Assembly (NCBI GenBank): GCA_002436015.1
Contig: DIXJ01000015.1
Location: 38,126-102,125 of the forward strand
Direction: 5' to 3'
DNA from: Synergistaceae bacterium UBA6083
GTDB taxonomy: Bacteria; Synergistota; Synergistia; Synergistales; 79-D21
DNA length: 64,000 nt
In this document: positions 33,879 through 42,876 of the stretch, piece after piece
How the letters are laid out: each line of letters begins with the position of its first letter
How positions within the stretch are numbered: position 1 is the stretch's first letter
The notes under the pieces: model-generated
What the model was told of the DNA's origin: nothing
The model's input: only the letters and a program-made list of their open reading frames with translations
Database searches by the model: none
Made by a program: the position numbers and the translations under genes

Positions 33879-36179
33879 ATGCCTACGGAAGAAAATTCAC
33901 CCAAAAGGACTAGCCCGACAGGAAGAGAAAGACCGAGAAGAGGGACACTCCCCGGAAAAACCCCGGAGAGGGAACAAACAAAACCTGTTAAGGTAACGAA
34001 ACGATCTCCCAAGTCTCCGCGACGCCCGCCTGCCTCAAGGGAGATCCCCCAAAAGGAAAGGGAAGAAAACCTGTTTCGGCGCTACTGGCTTTCCCTGAAA
34101 CGAAGAAACGCTCGTTCGGAATTGATCTGGATTGGCAACAAACAGATGATCTGCTGGCAGCCTGACCTGGGTGATTATGGACTCGTCGCCTACGACCCCG
34201 CCCAGCCTGACGGTGCCCCATGGGACGCGAAGCTTTTGGAAAACAATCGATGGGCTGAGCTCAAGAATTGCGGGCTTGCCTGGTTGGGCGGCGACATCCT
34301 GCTGGCCTGGGAACCTGGAAAGATGGATTACCGCCTTTACCGGCTTACGAGGGATCGGCCCGAGCGGCGCAGGGGCCGCAAGGTTCCCGGCGCCAAACCG
34401 AAACCCGCACCTTCCCTTCCCCTCCAGATGATCGCGACCGGGCAATTCACGTCACCGGTACGGAAGCTGACCTACCTGGGCAGGGGGCGTGTACTCGTGT
34501 GGAACGAGTCTGCGGACACCTACCGAATCCTGCATTGGAAAGACGGCCATTTCACCGACATCACGACGAATCCGCGGCTTTCCGATTTCCTGCCCCGGGA
34601 GATCCTGGATGCGAACGACGGCCATCTCTACTTCACCTGGGGCGGCAGGAACCATGTCATTGCCTGGAACTCGCGGACGAAAAGGATGCTTCCCCTCGGC
34701 TTCACCAACAATCTATGCGCCCTTGCCGACGCCTCATCCAGCCTTCACGAGGGGCTGGAAAAGACCGGCTGCGACTACGGCGGCCCAGTTGTGTCGCTAA
34801 CCTACCAAAGCTCGCGACGCCTGCTCCTTTGGGACGAAAACCTTGAAGGCTTCGTTGTTCACCGGGTCAGGGCCCCGGAATGGGAACATGACTATGCCTT
34901 GAGCTACGACCTCGAGGACTACCTGGAGACCTCGCCGGTTGTAGCGGGCGCGATCTCGTGGTTTGCCGCCGGGCAGGAGATCGACAGCACCGAATGGGAT
35001 CTCTACGGCTTGGAACACCTCCATTCGACGCTCTGCAATTTTTACCTGGGCTTCATCCAGCAGGCGGACCTGCCTTTTACCTACCGCAAGCAGGATGGGG
35101 ACAAGGTTGGCCCAGACCTCCTGGCTATGGACATTTCCGTGCCGGTGCTCCACCCAGTCGATGCGGAAGAACTTTACATCGCCCAGGTTGCCCTGAACTT
35201 GTGGGCGGAGATATCCGGGCAATTCGATTGGCACCTGGCCGATTACACGCCGGAAGAACTTTGCCCGCTTTTGAGCGCGGGCATGTTGTTCGCAGAGCAC
35301 CCCTGGAACAACCAGGAAGGCTACTGCATCAACGGATCCGTCTTCGGAGACGCCACACCAACCGACCCGGCGAAGACTTTCCGCCAGGTCAAGGCTCTCG
35401 GAATGATCCGGGCCACCCCCCGGGAATCGGTATTCGAGATTGCCCGCTGGTTCAGGGACCACCTCTCCCATGGCCCGGGGATCTACGCAGGGACGACCGC
35501 ATTGGATGCCTACGGTTTCCGGGGATACCCGCCCCTTACGCAAATGATGATCCGCCGAGTGAACCCGCAGCAGCCGGACGCGCGCCCCTGCTTCTTTGCC
35601 TGGTCCGGGTGCCACAGCGCCGCCGGCCTGATGGTTGGCCTGGCCCGGTGCCTCAACATCCCGGATCGAAGCTGGGACACTTGGGCGAGTGGTGGAGAAC
35701 AAGGCACACACCATGGAATCGATTTCCCGACCCTGAGACTCTTTTCGAAACACCTGGACGATTTCTACGCCGACAGCTACCTCATGGACCCCGGCATCGA
35801 ACCGGGCGAGGTATTTGAACCGGAGGGAAAGTATTCCCTGGAGAAGGACACCTACACCCGCGCCCCGCAAGAGGGAGAAAACCGCCCCGCAGCCTGGATA
35901 ACCAACACGGTGCGCAAGGGGCTGAACCATCCCACGCTGCGCTATCTCAGCGACTTTTTCCAGGCCACACCCGGTCCCGGTAGCCTGGGGTACTCCACTT
36001 TTGTAGACATCGTACGCAACAACCGCCTGTCCGTTGAAGAGGCGGAAGAGCTGGTAAACGAATACTGGCCAACGCTGCAGCCCGCCGCAGACGCTTTTAC
36101 GGCCGCAACAGGACTTTCCGGTCCGGAGGCTGCAGCCTCTCTTTTCAACCAATGGAAAGAATGGGCCGACAAGCGATGA
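33879..36179 (+). CDS. Large transglutaminase-like protein with N-terminal propeller-like region
   Basis: A 766-residue product. Residues 1-60 are Lys/Arg/Pro-rich and disordered. About 70-370 holds repeated Trp-containing strands (LIWIGNKQMICWQPDLGDYG, VLVWNESADTYRILHW, LLLWDENLEGFVVH), suggesting a beta-propeller. Then comes a helical part. Near 578 CFFAWSGCHSAAGLMVGLAR gives a Cys, near 610 GTHHGIDFP a His, and near 630 DDFYADSYLMDP an Asp, the Cys-His-Asp order of transglutaminase-like enzymes. There is no signal peptide, so it acts in the cytoplasm or is exported by an unseen route. GAGGAGGG precedes ATG 33879. I do not know the family; the catalytic reading is inference. Confidence 0.6.
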   Translation: MPTEENSPKRTSPTGRERPRRGTLPGKTPEREQTKPVKVTKRSPKSPRRPPASREIPQKEREENLFRRYWLSLKRRNARSELIWIGNKQMICWQPDLGDYGLVAYDPAQPDGAPWDAKLLENNRWAELKNCGLAWLGGDILLAWEPGKMDYRLYRLTRDRPERRRGRKVPGAKPKPAPSLPLQMIATGQFTSPVRKLTYLGRGRVLVWNESADTYRILHWKDGHFTDITTNPRLSDFLPREILDANDGHLYFTWGGRNHVIAWNSRTKRMLPLGFTNNLCALADASSSLHEGLEKTGCDYGGPVVSLTYQSSRRLLLWDENLEGFVVHRVRAPEWEHDYALSYDLEDYLETSPVVAGAISWFAAGQEIDSTEWDLYGLEHLHSTLCNFYLGFIQQADLPFTYRKQDGDKVGPDLLAMDISVPVLHPVDAEELYIAQVALNLWAEISGQFDWHLADYTPEELCPLLSAGMLFAEHPWNNQEGYCINGSVFGDATPTDPAKTFRQVKALGMIRATPRESVFEIARWFRDHLSHGPGIYAGTTALDAYGFRGYPPLTQMMIRRVNPQQPDARPCFFAWSGCHSAAGLMVGLARCLNIPDRSWDTWASGGEQGTHHGIDFPTLRLFSKHLDDFYADSYLMDPGIEPGEVFEPEGKYSLEKDTYTRAPQEGENRPAAWITNTVRKGLNHPTLRYLSDFFQATPGPGSLGYSTFVDIVRNNRLSVEEAEELVNEYWPTLQPAADAFTAATGLSGPEAAASLFNQWKEWADKR

Positions 36180-36265
36180 CAGGGGCCTCCTGAGGCAGCG
36201 GACTTGCCTGGCGGATCGCCCCCTTGAAAAAAAGAACCGTTGAGTTTTATGCATCAAGAGCGGCA

Positions 36266-36301
36266 AAAAGAGGGACTCCCCAAAAGGGGAATCCCTCTTT
36301 T
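36266..36301. terminator. Bidirectional terminator hairpin
   Basis: A 16-bp stem with one mismatch (36266-36281 with 36286-36301), A-run before and T-run after, between two convergent genes. Confidence 0.85.
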
Positions 36302-36340
36302 CATCCACAGACGGCGCCTTGCCAGTTCTGTGCTCTATCC

Positions 36341-37054
36341 CTACCTGGACTTCCTCACCAGCAAGCCGAGCGGAGCGAGCAGCAACAGGAACAGCGGGTT
36401 CAGGATGCCCGTGCTGCAGCCGCTGCTGGAATCCGAATCGTCAAGGGGATCGTCGATTTCTCCTCCCGTGAAGACCGTGATGTCGTCCACATGGATATCG
36501 TTGCCAAAATACGATAGCCCCCGGATCCCGATCAGCACCTTCTCTCTCCCTGCGTAAGCCGACAAGTCGCGGCTCACTTCCTCCCAACCGACCGATGTGG
36601 AATACCGCAAGATATCCTCGCCGAGATATTCCCAGTTCTCCCCCCCGTCGGTGGATACCTGGAGGTTGATCAGGTCAAAGGTTTCACGCTGGTTGTCATG
36701 GTAGACCCATAAAGTTAGCGTGATTTCCGAATACCCCCGAAAATCCAGCGGTCCGTCCAGGACCAGGCGGGCTGCCGATCCGATCGATGTGGAGCCCGAA
36801 TTGAAATACGCCATGTTGCTGCCGCTGTGAGGGAGAACCCCATAGGGGGACCATCCGAACCGGCGTGTCGCCCAATTGCCCTTGGACTCCCACAACGGTT
36901 CGACTGAGCATCCTGCAGGCAAGCCCGGCGGGTCCGCACCCTCAAAACCTTGGAAGTAGATCGTATTTGCCCGAGCGCTTGTCGGGAAAAAGGAAAACAA
37001 TGCCAGGACGAACAATACCCAGAGAACCCAATTCCTGCCATTTCGGTCACTCAC
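36341..37054 (-). CDS. Synergist-CTERM protein with MAM/jelly-roll-like domain
   Basis: The 237-residue product has a signal peptide (WVLWVLFVLALFSFFPTSA) and one jelly-roll-like domain: TIYFQGFEGADPPGLPAGCS, SARLVLDGPLDFRGYSEITL-like strands, LINLQVSTDGGENWEYLGED, and IRGLSYFGNDIHVDDITVF. This pattern is common in extracellular adhesive or carbohydrate-binding domains. The tail GCSTGILNPLFLLLL and RKSR is the sorting signal. The GTG start at 37054 follows GGGGGAG; an ATG 27 nt upstream is an alternative. It shares tail and flanking repeats with its neighbours but not the cargo. Confidence 0.8.
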   Translation of the reverse strand: MSDRNGRNWVLWVLFVLALFSFFPTSARANTIYFQGFEGADPPGLPAGCSVEPLWESKGNWATRRFGWSPYGVLPHSGSNMAYFNSGSTSIGSAARLVLDGPLDFRGYSEITLTLWVYHDNQRETFDLINLQVSTDGGENWEYLGEDILRYSTSVGWEEVSRDLSAYAGREKVLIGIRGLSYFGNDIHVDDITVFTGGEIDDPLDDSDSSSGCSTGILNPLFLLLLAPLGLLVRKSR

Positions 37055-37261
37055 AGGTACTCCCCCGATCTCCATACAGGTTGTTTTTCGATTGAATAGC
37101 ACATCGACTTAATTTATCATAGGCCTAGAGTAGATCATTTGTCGAGATGCTTCGCCATTCTCACCTCGCTTTTCTTTCCTCAACTACTCCCTCCCCTGCC
37201 CAGCCCCTCTCAACCCACCCCATCAGCCTGAAATCACTCGAGCCCTCTCTCCTCAAAACTC

Positions 37262-37471
37262 CCCTTCATTAATCTTTACATTCGCGCTCGTGCTCTTTTT
37301 ATCTATTTCCTCGACCCATCCAGACGCGTTAAAAAATTCACCCGGCTGAACCTACGTTTATACGGCCATTCATAGCCCCGGCTTATAGCCTGAAGCAATT
37401 CAAGGAAATATTCATGCAAAAACTAAGGGAATCCCTGATTGTTAAATCGAGGGATTCCCTTGAAAATAGCC
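37262..37471 (-). repeat. tRNA-Leu downstream repeat, copy 2
   Basis: This shares nearly its whole length with 33290-33483, and about 110 bp plus the adjoining tRNA end with 51005-51117. It contains the terminator hairpin 37425-37461. The rest of 37055-37592 holds only the tRNA relic. Confidence 0.78.
37425..37461 (-). terminator. Terminator hairpin of the decayed tRNA-Leu
   Basis: 12-bp arms (37425-37436 with 37450-37461) and an inner GATT/AATC pair, with a minus-strand T-run. Identical in the copy beside the intact tRNA. Confidence 0.8.
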
Positions 37472-37475
37472 TGTA

Positions 37476-37595
37476 TGGTGCCGGAGGGGGGACTCGAACC
37501 CCCACAGACCCTAGCCCTGGCGGGTTAAATAGCAATATTACAAAGCATGGGAACAGGTCCATTTGCCTTAAACGCGCAACCGCTCCACCAAATTA
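37476..37595 (-). pseudogene. Decayed tRNA-Leu
   Basis: The 3' part (CCA, acceptor CTCCGGC side, full T arm, most of the variable arm; 37476-37523) matches the intact tRNA-Leu at 51118-51204. The 5' part is degraded: a D-arm-like GGTGGAGCGGTTG remains near 37570-37590, the anticodon arm is replaced by about 40 unrelated bases, and the 5' acceptor strand does not pair. It overlaps the stop of the UxaA-type gene. Confidence 0.72.
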
Positions 37596-38753
37596 GACAC
37601 TTGGGCCAATCCTCGTGATCGAAGCTTCAGTATGCCCAAGCCTTTCTGATGCTGTTTTTCTGCCAGAAGCCGTTTTCCGAAACAGGGCAAGTAGCTCATC
37701 ACCAATCTCCTCGATGGACTGCCTGCCCAATGCCAGTCCACTCACATCCAGGTCGATATTTTCCCGCATCCGCTCGGCCGTTTTCGGGTTTCCCGTGATC
37801 TTAATGACAGGAGCAATAGGACTTCCGACCGGCGTTCCTCGTCCAGTGGAAAAGAGAATTATTTGAGCCCCTCCTGCGAGCATTCCCGTTACCGATTCAA
37901 CGTCATACCCAGGAGTATCCATTATTACAAGTCCATTGTTCGTAGGTGGTTCTGCATAACCGACGACTTCGACGATTCTCGAATGTCCTGCCTTAGCAAG
38001 GCATCCAAGAGATTTTTCCTCGATGGTCGTCAGCCCCCCCTTTATATTTCCAGGGGTGGGTTGAGTTCCACGCAGATCAACCTTCATCGCCTTCGCAGAA
38101 TCCTCAGTCTTCTTGACGAACTCCAACAACTTCTGTGCTAAAACCCCGTTTACCGCCCTTGCCGCCAGAAGGTGCTCCGCTCCGATCATCTCTGTCGTTT
38201 CGGAAAGGATAACCTTCCCACCCATAGATACCACCCTGTCTGAAACATACCCCATTACTGGGTTAGCGGCGATCCCAGATGTAGTATCCGAGCCTCCACA
38301 TTCCAGGCCAACCGTAAGATCCTTCAATTGGCAGGGGACCCTCCTCTGATTTTTCCACTCTTTCTGCCACCCTCTTAATATTCTCTCGCCCTCTCTTATC
38401 GCACTACTGGTACCTCCGCACTCCTGGATCGTAACGAGTTCGACATTATTTCTATTCCTAGCAAGGGCGTTGAGGATATCGCGCGCAGCCACGCCCTCAC
38501 ACCCCAGGCTCACGATAAGGGTGCCGAACACGTTTGGATTTCTACCCATCCCAGTCAATGTCCTGATTGTTTGGCTGAGGTCCTCGCCTATTTGACCACA
38601 ACCGTTCGTGTGGCAAAACGCTACGGCTCCCCGGACCCTCCTGGCGATGCGCTCTGCCACGACGTTGGCACAAACCACCGTCGACAGAACCAAGATATGG
38701 TTCCTCACCCCAACGGACCCATCTTCGCGAAGGAAACCCTTGAATGCGCTCAT
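37593..38753 (-). CDS. UxaA-family lyase, large (C-terminal) subunit
   Basis: The 386-residue product opens GFLREDGSVGVRNHILVL, with CHTNGCGQIGEDLSQTIRTL, LGCEGV, LECGGSDTTSGIAANP and DTPGYDVESVTGMLAGGAQI. This is the large domain of altronate/galactarate dehydratase-like and sulfolactate sulfo-lyase enzymes, which remove water or sulfite from hydroxy acids. The small N-terminal domain is a separate gene overlapping by 4 bases (ATGA). The substrate is unknown; adjacent tripartite transporter genes suggest an imported carboxylate. The stop lies inside the decayed tRNA-Leu. Confidence 0.87.
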   Translation of the reverse strand: MSAFKGFLREDGSVGVRNHILVLSTVVCANVVAERIARRVRGAVAFCHTNGCGQIGEDLSQTIRTLTGMGRNPNVFGTLIVSLGCEGVAARDILNALARNRNNVELVTIQECGGTSSAIREGERILRGWQKEWKNQRRVPCQLKDLTVGLECGGSDTTSGIAANPVMGYVSDRVVSMGGKVILSETTEMIGAEHLLAARAVNGVLAQKLLEFVKKTEDSAKAMKVDLRGTQPTPGNIKGGLTTIEEKSLGCLAKAGHSRIVEVVGYAEPPTNNGLVIMDTPGYDVESVTGMLAGGAQIILFSTGRGTPVGSPIAPVIKITGNPKTAERMRENIDLDVSGLALGRQSIEEIGDELLALFRKTASGRKTASERLGHTEASITRIGPSV

Positions 38754-39031
38754 AGGTCTCCCCTCCCGCGGTCGCTTACGGTGTTTTGGACGTGAACATG
38801 CTCACCCGGAAGAATCTCCTTCGTCGATGAACCAATAGCCTCACCATACTTGATGACTTTATCGCCAGCCCGAATAACCTTTATGGCGACCTTATGGCCA
38901 AACTCGACGTCATCGAGAAGAGTAAATTCAATTCCGAGTTCCAAGACGTTGATCTTCTCATCCTTTTCAAAATCCCGAAGAAGCGTAACCACGTTATCTA
39001 CCTTGTTGATGAGGATATATCCCTGCTCCAT
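38750..39031 (-). CDS. UxaA-family lyase, small (SAF) subunit
   Basis: The 93-residue product has a SAF-like domain: ILINKVDNVVTLLRDFEKDE, FGHKVAIKVIRAGDKVIKYG, EAIGSSTKEILPGEHVHVQN. It is the N-terminal module of altronate dehydratase or the alpha subunit of sulfolactate sulfo-lyase. GGGGAGGAG precedes ATG 39031. It is coupled to the large subunit by an ATGA overlap. Confidence 0.87.
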   Translation of the reverse strand: MEQGYILINKVDNVVTLLRDFEKDEKINVLELGIEFTLLDDVEFGHKVAIKVIRAGDKVIKYGEAIGSSTKEILPGEHVHVQNTVSDRGRGDL

Positions 39032-39112
39032 GCGATCTCCTCCCCACGAAAAAGGGCGTTTGTCCAGCGAAAGTCTGTATCCGTCGTCCAAACGCCCCTA
39101 ATCGCCGTGTCC

Positions 39113-40081
39113 CTATTTCTTCCCGATTCCGGCTACTTTGGCCAAGCTTCCGAAGATTTCATCCTCTTCCTGCAAGAGGGAAACAAGTTGATCCGCATTT
39201 AGATAGCTGGGAACCGAGGCAAATTTTGCAAGATCGGCCTTCACCCTGGGATCTTTGCACATTTTCTCGAAAGCCTGCGAAAGTTTCACAGCCATAGCCT
39301 TGGGAAGGTTCGAGGGTCCATATACATTGAGGGTATAGGGCTTTTTGACCTTGTAGCCGGATTCAAGCATGGTCGGTACGTTCGGGAGGAAAGGACTGCG
39401 TTTCGGCGAAGTCACAGCAAGGGCCCTGAACTGACCGTCCTTAATGTAACCCAGGGCAGTTGCAAGATTCAGGGAAGCTGCTTCATAAAAACCACCGAGG
39501 AGTTTCTGGATTCGGTCGGCGCCGCCACCTGAGCTGACAAGGACCAAATTCCCACCCCCTGAGGCAACGTCTATCGCTGCTGCCTCAAAATGTGTGGTTG
39601 CCCCAATGTTGATGGGCATCCGAATCTTTTTCGGATTGACTTTGGCCATGGCGATCAGATCTGAAACCGACTTTATCGGGGAATCTGCCTTTACCACGAT
39701 CACATCAGCGGTTGAAGCAGCCTGGCAAATCGGAGTGAAATCCTTCCATGTGAAATTTTGCATCCCAGCATAATGCCCCGTAATCAGTGCTTCATGCATC
39801 CATAGGAGTGTGTAGCCGTCCGGCTTGGATTCAAGTACATTCCTCGCTCCGACTACCCCACCGGCCCCGTCAATGTTCGTCACAATTAGGGGTTCCCCTA
39901 GAAATTCCTGTGCGTATTTTGAGAAAACACGGGCAGTGGAGTCGTTTCCGCCTCCAGGGTTATATGTGACCACAAGCTTGATAGGCTTGGACGGGTAGCC
40001 CTCTGCTCCAAGCGCCACAGTTGCAGACAACAGGCCCAAAATGGCTACAACAACGAATACAACCGAGAATAATTTTCTCAT
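39113..40081 (-). CDS. Tripartite tricarboxylate transporter substrate-binding protein (TctC/Bug)
   Basis: The 322-residue product has a signal peptide (LFSVVFVVVAILGLLSATVA) and a Bug-type domain starting YPSKPIKLVVTYNPGGGNDS, with GGVVGARNVLESKPDGYTLL and GGGADRIQKLLGGFYEAASL. It captures a carboxylate in the periplasm for the TctAB permease. AAGGGAGGAG precedes ATG 40081. The gene order TctB-TctA-TctC is typical. Confidence 0.93.
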   Translation of the reverse strand: MRKLFSVVFVVVAILGLLSATVALGAEGYPSKPIKLVVTYNPGGGNDSTARVFSKYAQEFLGEPLIVTNIDGAGGVVGARNVLESKPDGYTLLWMHEALITGHYAGMQNFTWKDFTPICQAASTADVIVVKADSPIKSVSDLIAMAKVNPKKIRMPINIGATTHFEAAAIDVASGGGNLVLVSSGGGADRIQKLLGGFYEAASLNLATALGYIKDGQFRALAVTSPKRSPFLPNVPTMLESGYKVKKPYTLNVYGPSNLPKAMAVKLSQAFEKMCKDPRVKADLAKFASVPSYLNADQLVSLLQEEDEIFGSLAKVAGIGKK

Positions 40082-40094
40082 CGTTTCTCCTCCC

Positions 40095-41585
40095 TTATTT
40101 TTGAAAGGCTTGTCGCCTTCCATAGAGTTGCCTCAATAACGGTAAAACGATTGACCCAGCAGCAAGAAGAAGGAAAAGAAGGGATACCGGACGTGAGACG
40201 AGAGGCAGGAAACTACCACTGCTGGACATGAGTCCCTGTCGCAGGTTCGTTTCGATGAGGCTCTCCAGAACAAACCCCAAGATGATCGGCGTCAGTGGGA
40301 AGCTCGATTTTTCGAGGACATATCCTACAACCCCAAAGAAGAACAAGCTCCATACATCAAACATCCGGTTGTTTAAAGCAAAGGAACCCACAACGCACAT
40401 TAGGGCTATGAGAGGGAGAAGGTAGGTTTTTCTAATGCTTAATGTCTTGATGAAGATACGGATACCGAAGATCATCATGGCAAGCATTATCCAATTCGCG
40501 AGAAATACGGACGTAAAAACGCTGTAAACGAAATCTGCATTGGCTTTGAAAAGAAGCGGACCTGGCTGCAATCCCTGGATCATTAAGCCACCGATCAGGA
40601 CTGCTGTGACCGCATCTCCAGGAATTCCCATCGTCAGCATGGGGATGAGTGCTCCGGCAATGGTCGCATTATTCGAGGACTCCGAAGCAATGATGCCACT
40701 CTTGGTACCCGTGCCAAAAAGTTCGGGAGTTTTTGAACGCGCTTTTGCTTCAGCATAGGCAACCACATTTGCTGTCGCCCCACCGATTCCTGGGAGTATG
40801 CCGATGAAAAATCCGATCAGGGTCGACCTTACGAGGTTGATGCCATCTCCAACGAAAACAGAAAAACCGGGGAATACATTCTTCGTGTCGACTTTGGGAA
40901 CGAGGAAATCGGATTCTGAGGCCACGTCGCTGATAATTTGGGAGATCGCAAAAATCCCGATGAGGACCGAAAGAAGGTTGAACCCCCCAGCCATTGAATT
41001 CATACCGAAGGTGAAACGCTGGGCCATATCCACCGGAGCACTCCCAATCATCGCGAAAAGGAGGCCCAGCCCTCCCGAGATAAGCCCCTTAACCATGCTG
41101 CCTTTTGAGAGCGCTATTACAATGCTAAGAGCAAAAACACCCAAAGAGAAATATTCGAAGTTGCCCATCTTTATTGCCAAGTTCGCTACCGGAGGGGCGA
41201 TGAAGACAAGAGCAACAGCAGTAGTTATCCCCCCCACGAACGAGGACAATATTCCAATTCCAAGCGCTTTCCCCGGCTCGCCTTTCTGGGCCATGGGATA
41301 GGCGTCGAAGCAGGTCGTAACAGAAGAAGGTGTTCCCGGCATTCTTAAAAGTGTGGCGGAAACAAGTCCTCCGGAGATACCCCCCGTAAAGATGCCGATA
41401 AGAAGTGCAATCGAAGAAATCGGATCCATCTTGAAGGTGAAGGGCAGAAAGAGAACGATCCCCATTGAGGCCGTCATCCCAGGGATTGCACCGAATACAA
41501 TCCCGGAGAAGGTCCCTAGGGTTAACATCGCCATTGGGAAGAATTTGAGAGTTGACAGAATCCCGGAGAGAGCCAAGTGCGACAT
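40095..41585 (-). CDS. Tripartite tricarboxylate transporter large subunit (TctA)
   Basis: The 496-residue membrane protein carries the TctA signatures: GIVFGAIPGMTASMGIVLFL, GIFTGGISGGLVSATLLRMP (GTPSSV), IGILPGIGGATANVVAYAEA and a second half LTMGIPGDAVTAVLIGGLMI. It forms the transport path. GGAGGG lies 7 nt before ATG 41585. It sits 12 nt after TctB. Confidence 0.94.
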   Translation of the reverse strand: MSHLALSGILSTLKFFPMAMLTLGTFSGIVFGAIPGMTASMGIVLFLPFTFKMDPISSIALLIGIFTGGISGGLVSATLLRMPGTPSSVTTCFDAYPMAQKGEPGKALGIGILSSFVGGITTAVALVFIAPPVANLAIKMGNFEYFSLGVFALSIVIALSKGSMVKGLISGGLGLLFAMIGSAPVDMAQRFTFGMNSMAGGFNLLSVLIGIFAISQIISDVASESDFLVPKVDTKNVFPGFSVFVGDGINLVRSTLIGFFIGILPGIGGATANVVAYAEAKARSKTPELFGTGTKSGIIASESSNNATIAGALIPMLTMGIPGDAVTAVLIGGLMIQGLQPGPLLFKANADFVYSVFTSVFLANWIMLAMMIFGIRIFIKTLSIRKTYLLPLIALMCVVGSFALNNRMFDVWSLFFFGVVGYVLEKSSFPLTPIILGFVLESLIETNLRQGLMSSSGSFLPLVSRPVSLLFLLLAAGSIVLPLLRQLYGRRQAFQK

Positions 41586-41597
41586 AGTCACTCCCTC

Positions 41598-42032
41598 CTA
41601 GGGCAGCAAAAGCTGCAGAAAATTATTGAAGACCCAATAGACGGAAACGCTCGACACTCCGGAAACCACGGCTGCCTTTGCGTAGAACTTGGGACCGCAA
41701 GGCCACTCGATGAGGATCATCATGAGGGAGACGAAGAAAAACGAGGACAACAGAAAACCAAGCCCAAAACTGAGCAGGCCAAGATAGGCTGCTGTAAGGC
41801 AGAGGAAAAGAAGGTTTTTTGCCTTGAACCACTTTGTCGAATCTCTGCCAGCTTCCGCCCCGGGCTTGATAGCCAAAATGGCTGAAAGGGCAGCAATAGA
41901 AACGAGTGTCACTTTGGGGAAAAGCGCTGAACCTAAGATATCGTAAGCGGGCATCTCAACCTGTCCAATTTCTGCATACAACAGGCCACAAAAGAGCAGA
42001 AGCCCGATTCCGAGGAATCTGTCTCTGTTCAC
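41598..42032 (-). CDS. Tripartite tricarboxylate transporter small subunit (TctB)
   Basis: A 144-residue protein with four hydrophobic segments (FLGIGLLLFCGLLYAEIG, LVSIAALSAILAI, LLSFGLGFLLSSFFFVSLMM, VVSGVSSVSVYWVFN), the expected TctB size and topology. I chose GTG 42032 with AGGAGGG upstream; a longer frame exists but is not hydrophobic. Confidence 0.85.
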   Translation of the reverse strand: MNRDRFLGIGLLLFCGLLYAEIGQVEMPAYDILGSALFPKVTLVSIAALSAILAIKPGAEAGRDSTKWFKAKNLLFLCLTAAYLGLLSFGLGFLLSSFFFVSLMMILIEWPCGPKFYAKAAVVSGVSSVSVYWVFNNFLQLLLP

Positions 42033-42132
42033 CAAAAGGGATCCCTCCTCAATTGCGGTTTTCCGTAATTGAGTTTTCCACCGAAAGAGGATCCCCACAA
42101 GAAAACGTGCTTATCTTGTCTTTTTTTCTTTT

Positions 42133-42161
42133 ATTTTATTTGTACGTACTAGCGATGCAAA
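42133..42161 (-). promoter_or_regulatory. Possible promoter of the TctBAC-lyase operon
   Basis: On the minus strand TTTGCA (42156-42161) and TAAAAT (42133-42138) are 17 bp apart, in the 139-bp gap between the response regulator and TctB. AT-rich context makes chance matches possible. Confidence 0.4.
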
Positions 42162-42171
42162 GCAAATGAGC

Positions 42172-42852
42172 CTAAAGGAGTTGGTAGCAGTTGAGCGGTC
42201 TACCCTTGGAGCGGTAGACAATCGTACCTCTTACTTTTCCGGTTTCAGCCAGGAATTCCATATATCGCCAAACCGTCGGGCGGGAAAGACCCGTCAAATC
42301 AGAGAGTTCTTCAATGAAGAGCGAGTTTGGGCTTTCAGAAAGAGCATCCAGGAAAAGTTGCACGGTCTCCTTCTGTATCCCTTTGGGAAGGTTTTCGCAA
42401 GGACTCGGGAAATCATGCGTCCTCCAGTGCCTGTCTATATCTGCCTGATGACAATTTTCCGGCAGATCCAAAAGGAAACGTTGCCTTTCTTGAAAACGGA
42501 ACAATCCTTCTCTTAGCCTCTCGGTTGTGAACGGCTTGAAGATGTAATCCGCCACACCTTTCTGCAGGCAACGGTTGACAATATTCTTGCGGTTGACCGA
42601 GGTGACAAGAATGCTGTTACCTATTACTCCCCAAGAGAGCAAAAAATCAACCGCTTCATCCGGGGTTCCCGAGAGCGTGTTGAGCTCGACAAGGAAGAGA
42701 TTCGTCTCCGAAAGTTCCGGTAACGAAGTAATTTCTTCCGGTCCCCGTATCGTCGCTTTTACCCTGAATCCCTGCAAACCAGCCACACATCGGGCATTCA
42801 GAAAAGCAACCATGGGATCACGCTCGAAGATAAAAACATCCACGGGTTTCAA
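42172..42852 (-). CDS. Response regulator (CitB/DcuR-like) with Glu at the phosphorylation site
   Basis: The 226-residue product has a receiver domain (FIFERDPMVAFLN, late YIFKPF with Lys106) and a C-terminal winged helix (IEELSDLTGLSRPTVWRYME) as in citrate/C4-dicarboxylate regulators. The phospho-acceptor Asp is replaced: NLFLVELNTLSG puts Glu56 where LLLD is expected. A Glu can mimic phosphorylation, so the protein may be always active or signal without phosphotransfer. It follows the sensor kinase gene by 24 nt and precedes the transporter it probably controls. Confidence 0.82.
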   Translation of the reverse strand: MKPVDVFIFERDPMVAFLNARCVAGLQGFRVKATIRGPEEITSLPELSETNLFLVELNTLSGTPDEAVDFLLSWGVIGNSILVTSVNRKNIVNRCLQKGVADYIFKPFTTERLREGLFRFQERQRFLLDLPENCHQADIDRHWRTHDFPSPCENLPKGIQKETVQLFLDALSESPNSLFIEELSDLTGLSRPTVWRYMEFLAETGKVRGTIVYRSKGRPLNCYQLL

Positions 42853-42876
42853 AATGAAGCTTCCCCTTCCGAGAAA

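Noticed and set aside
34797..36308. 503-codon frame antisense to the transglutaminase-like gene
   Set aside because: It mirrors the codon pattern of the real gene, has no ribosome site and no recognisable domain.
37524..37595. Reading the decayed tRNA-Leu as an intron-containing tRNA
   Set aside because: The 5' acceptor strand does not pair with the 3' side and the extra segment is far too short for a group I intron.
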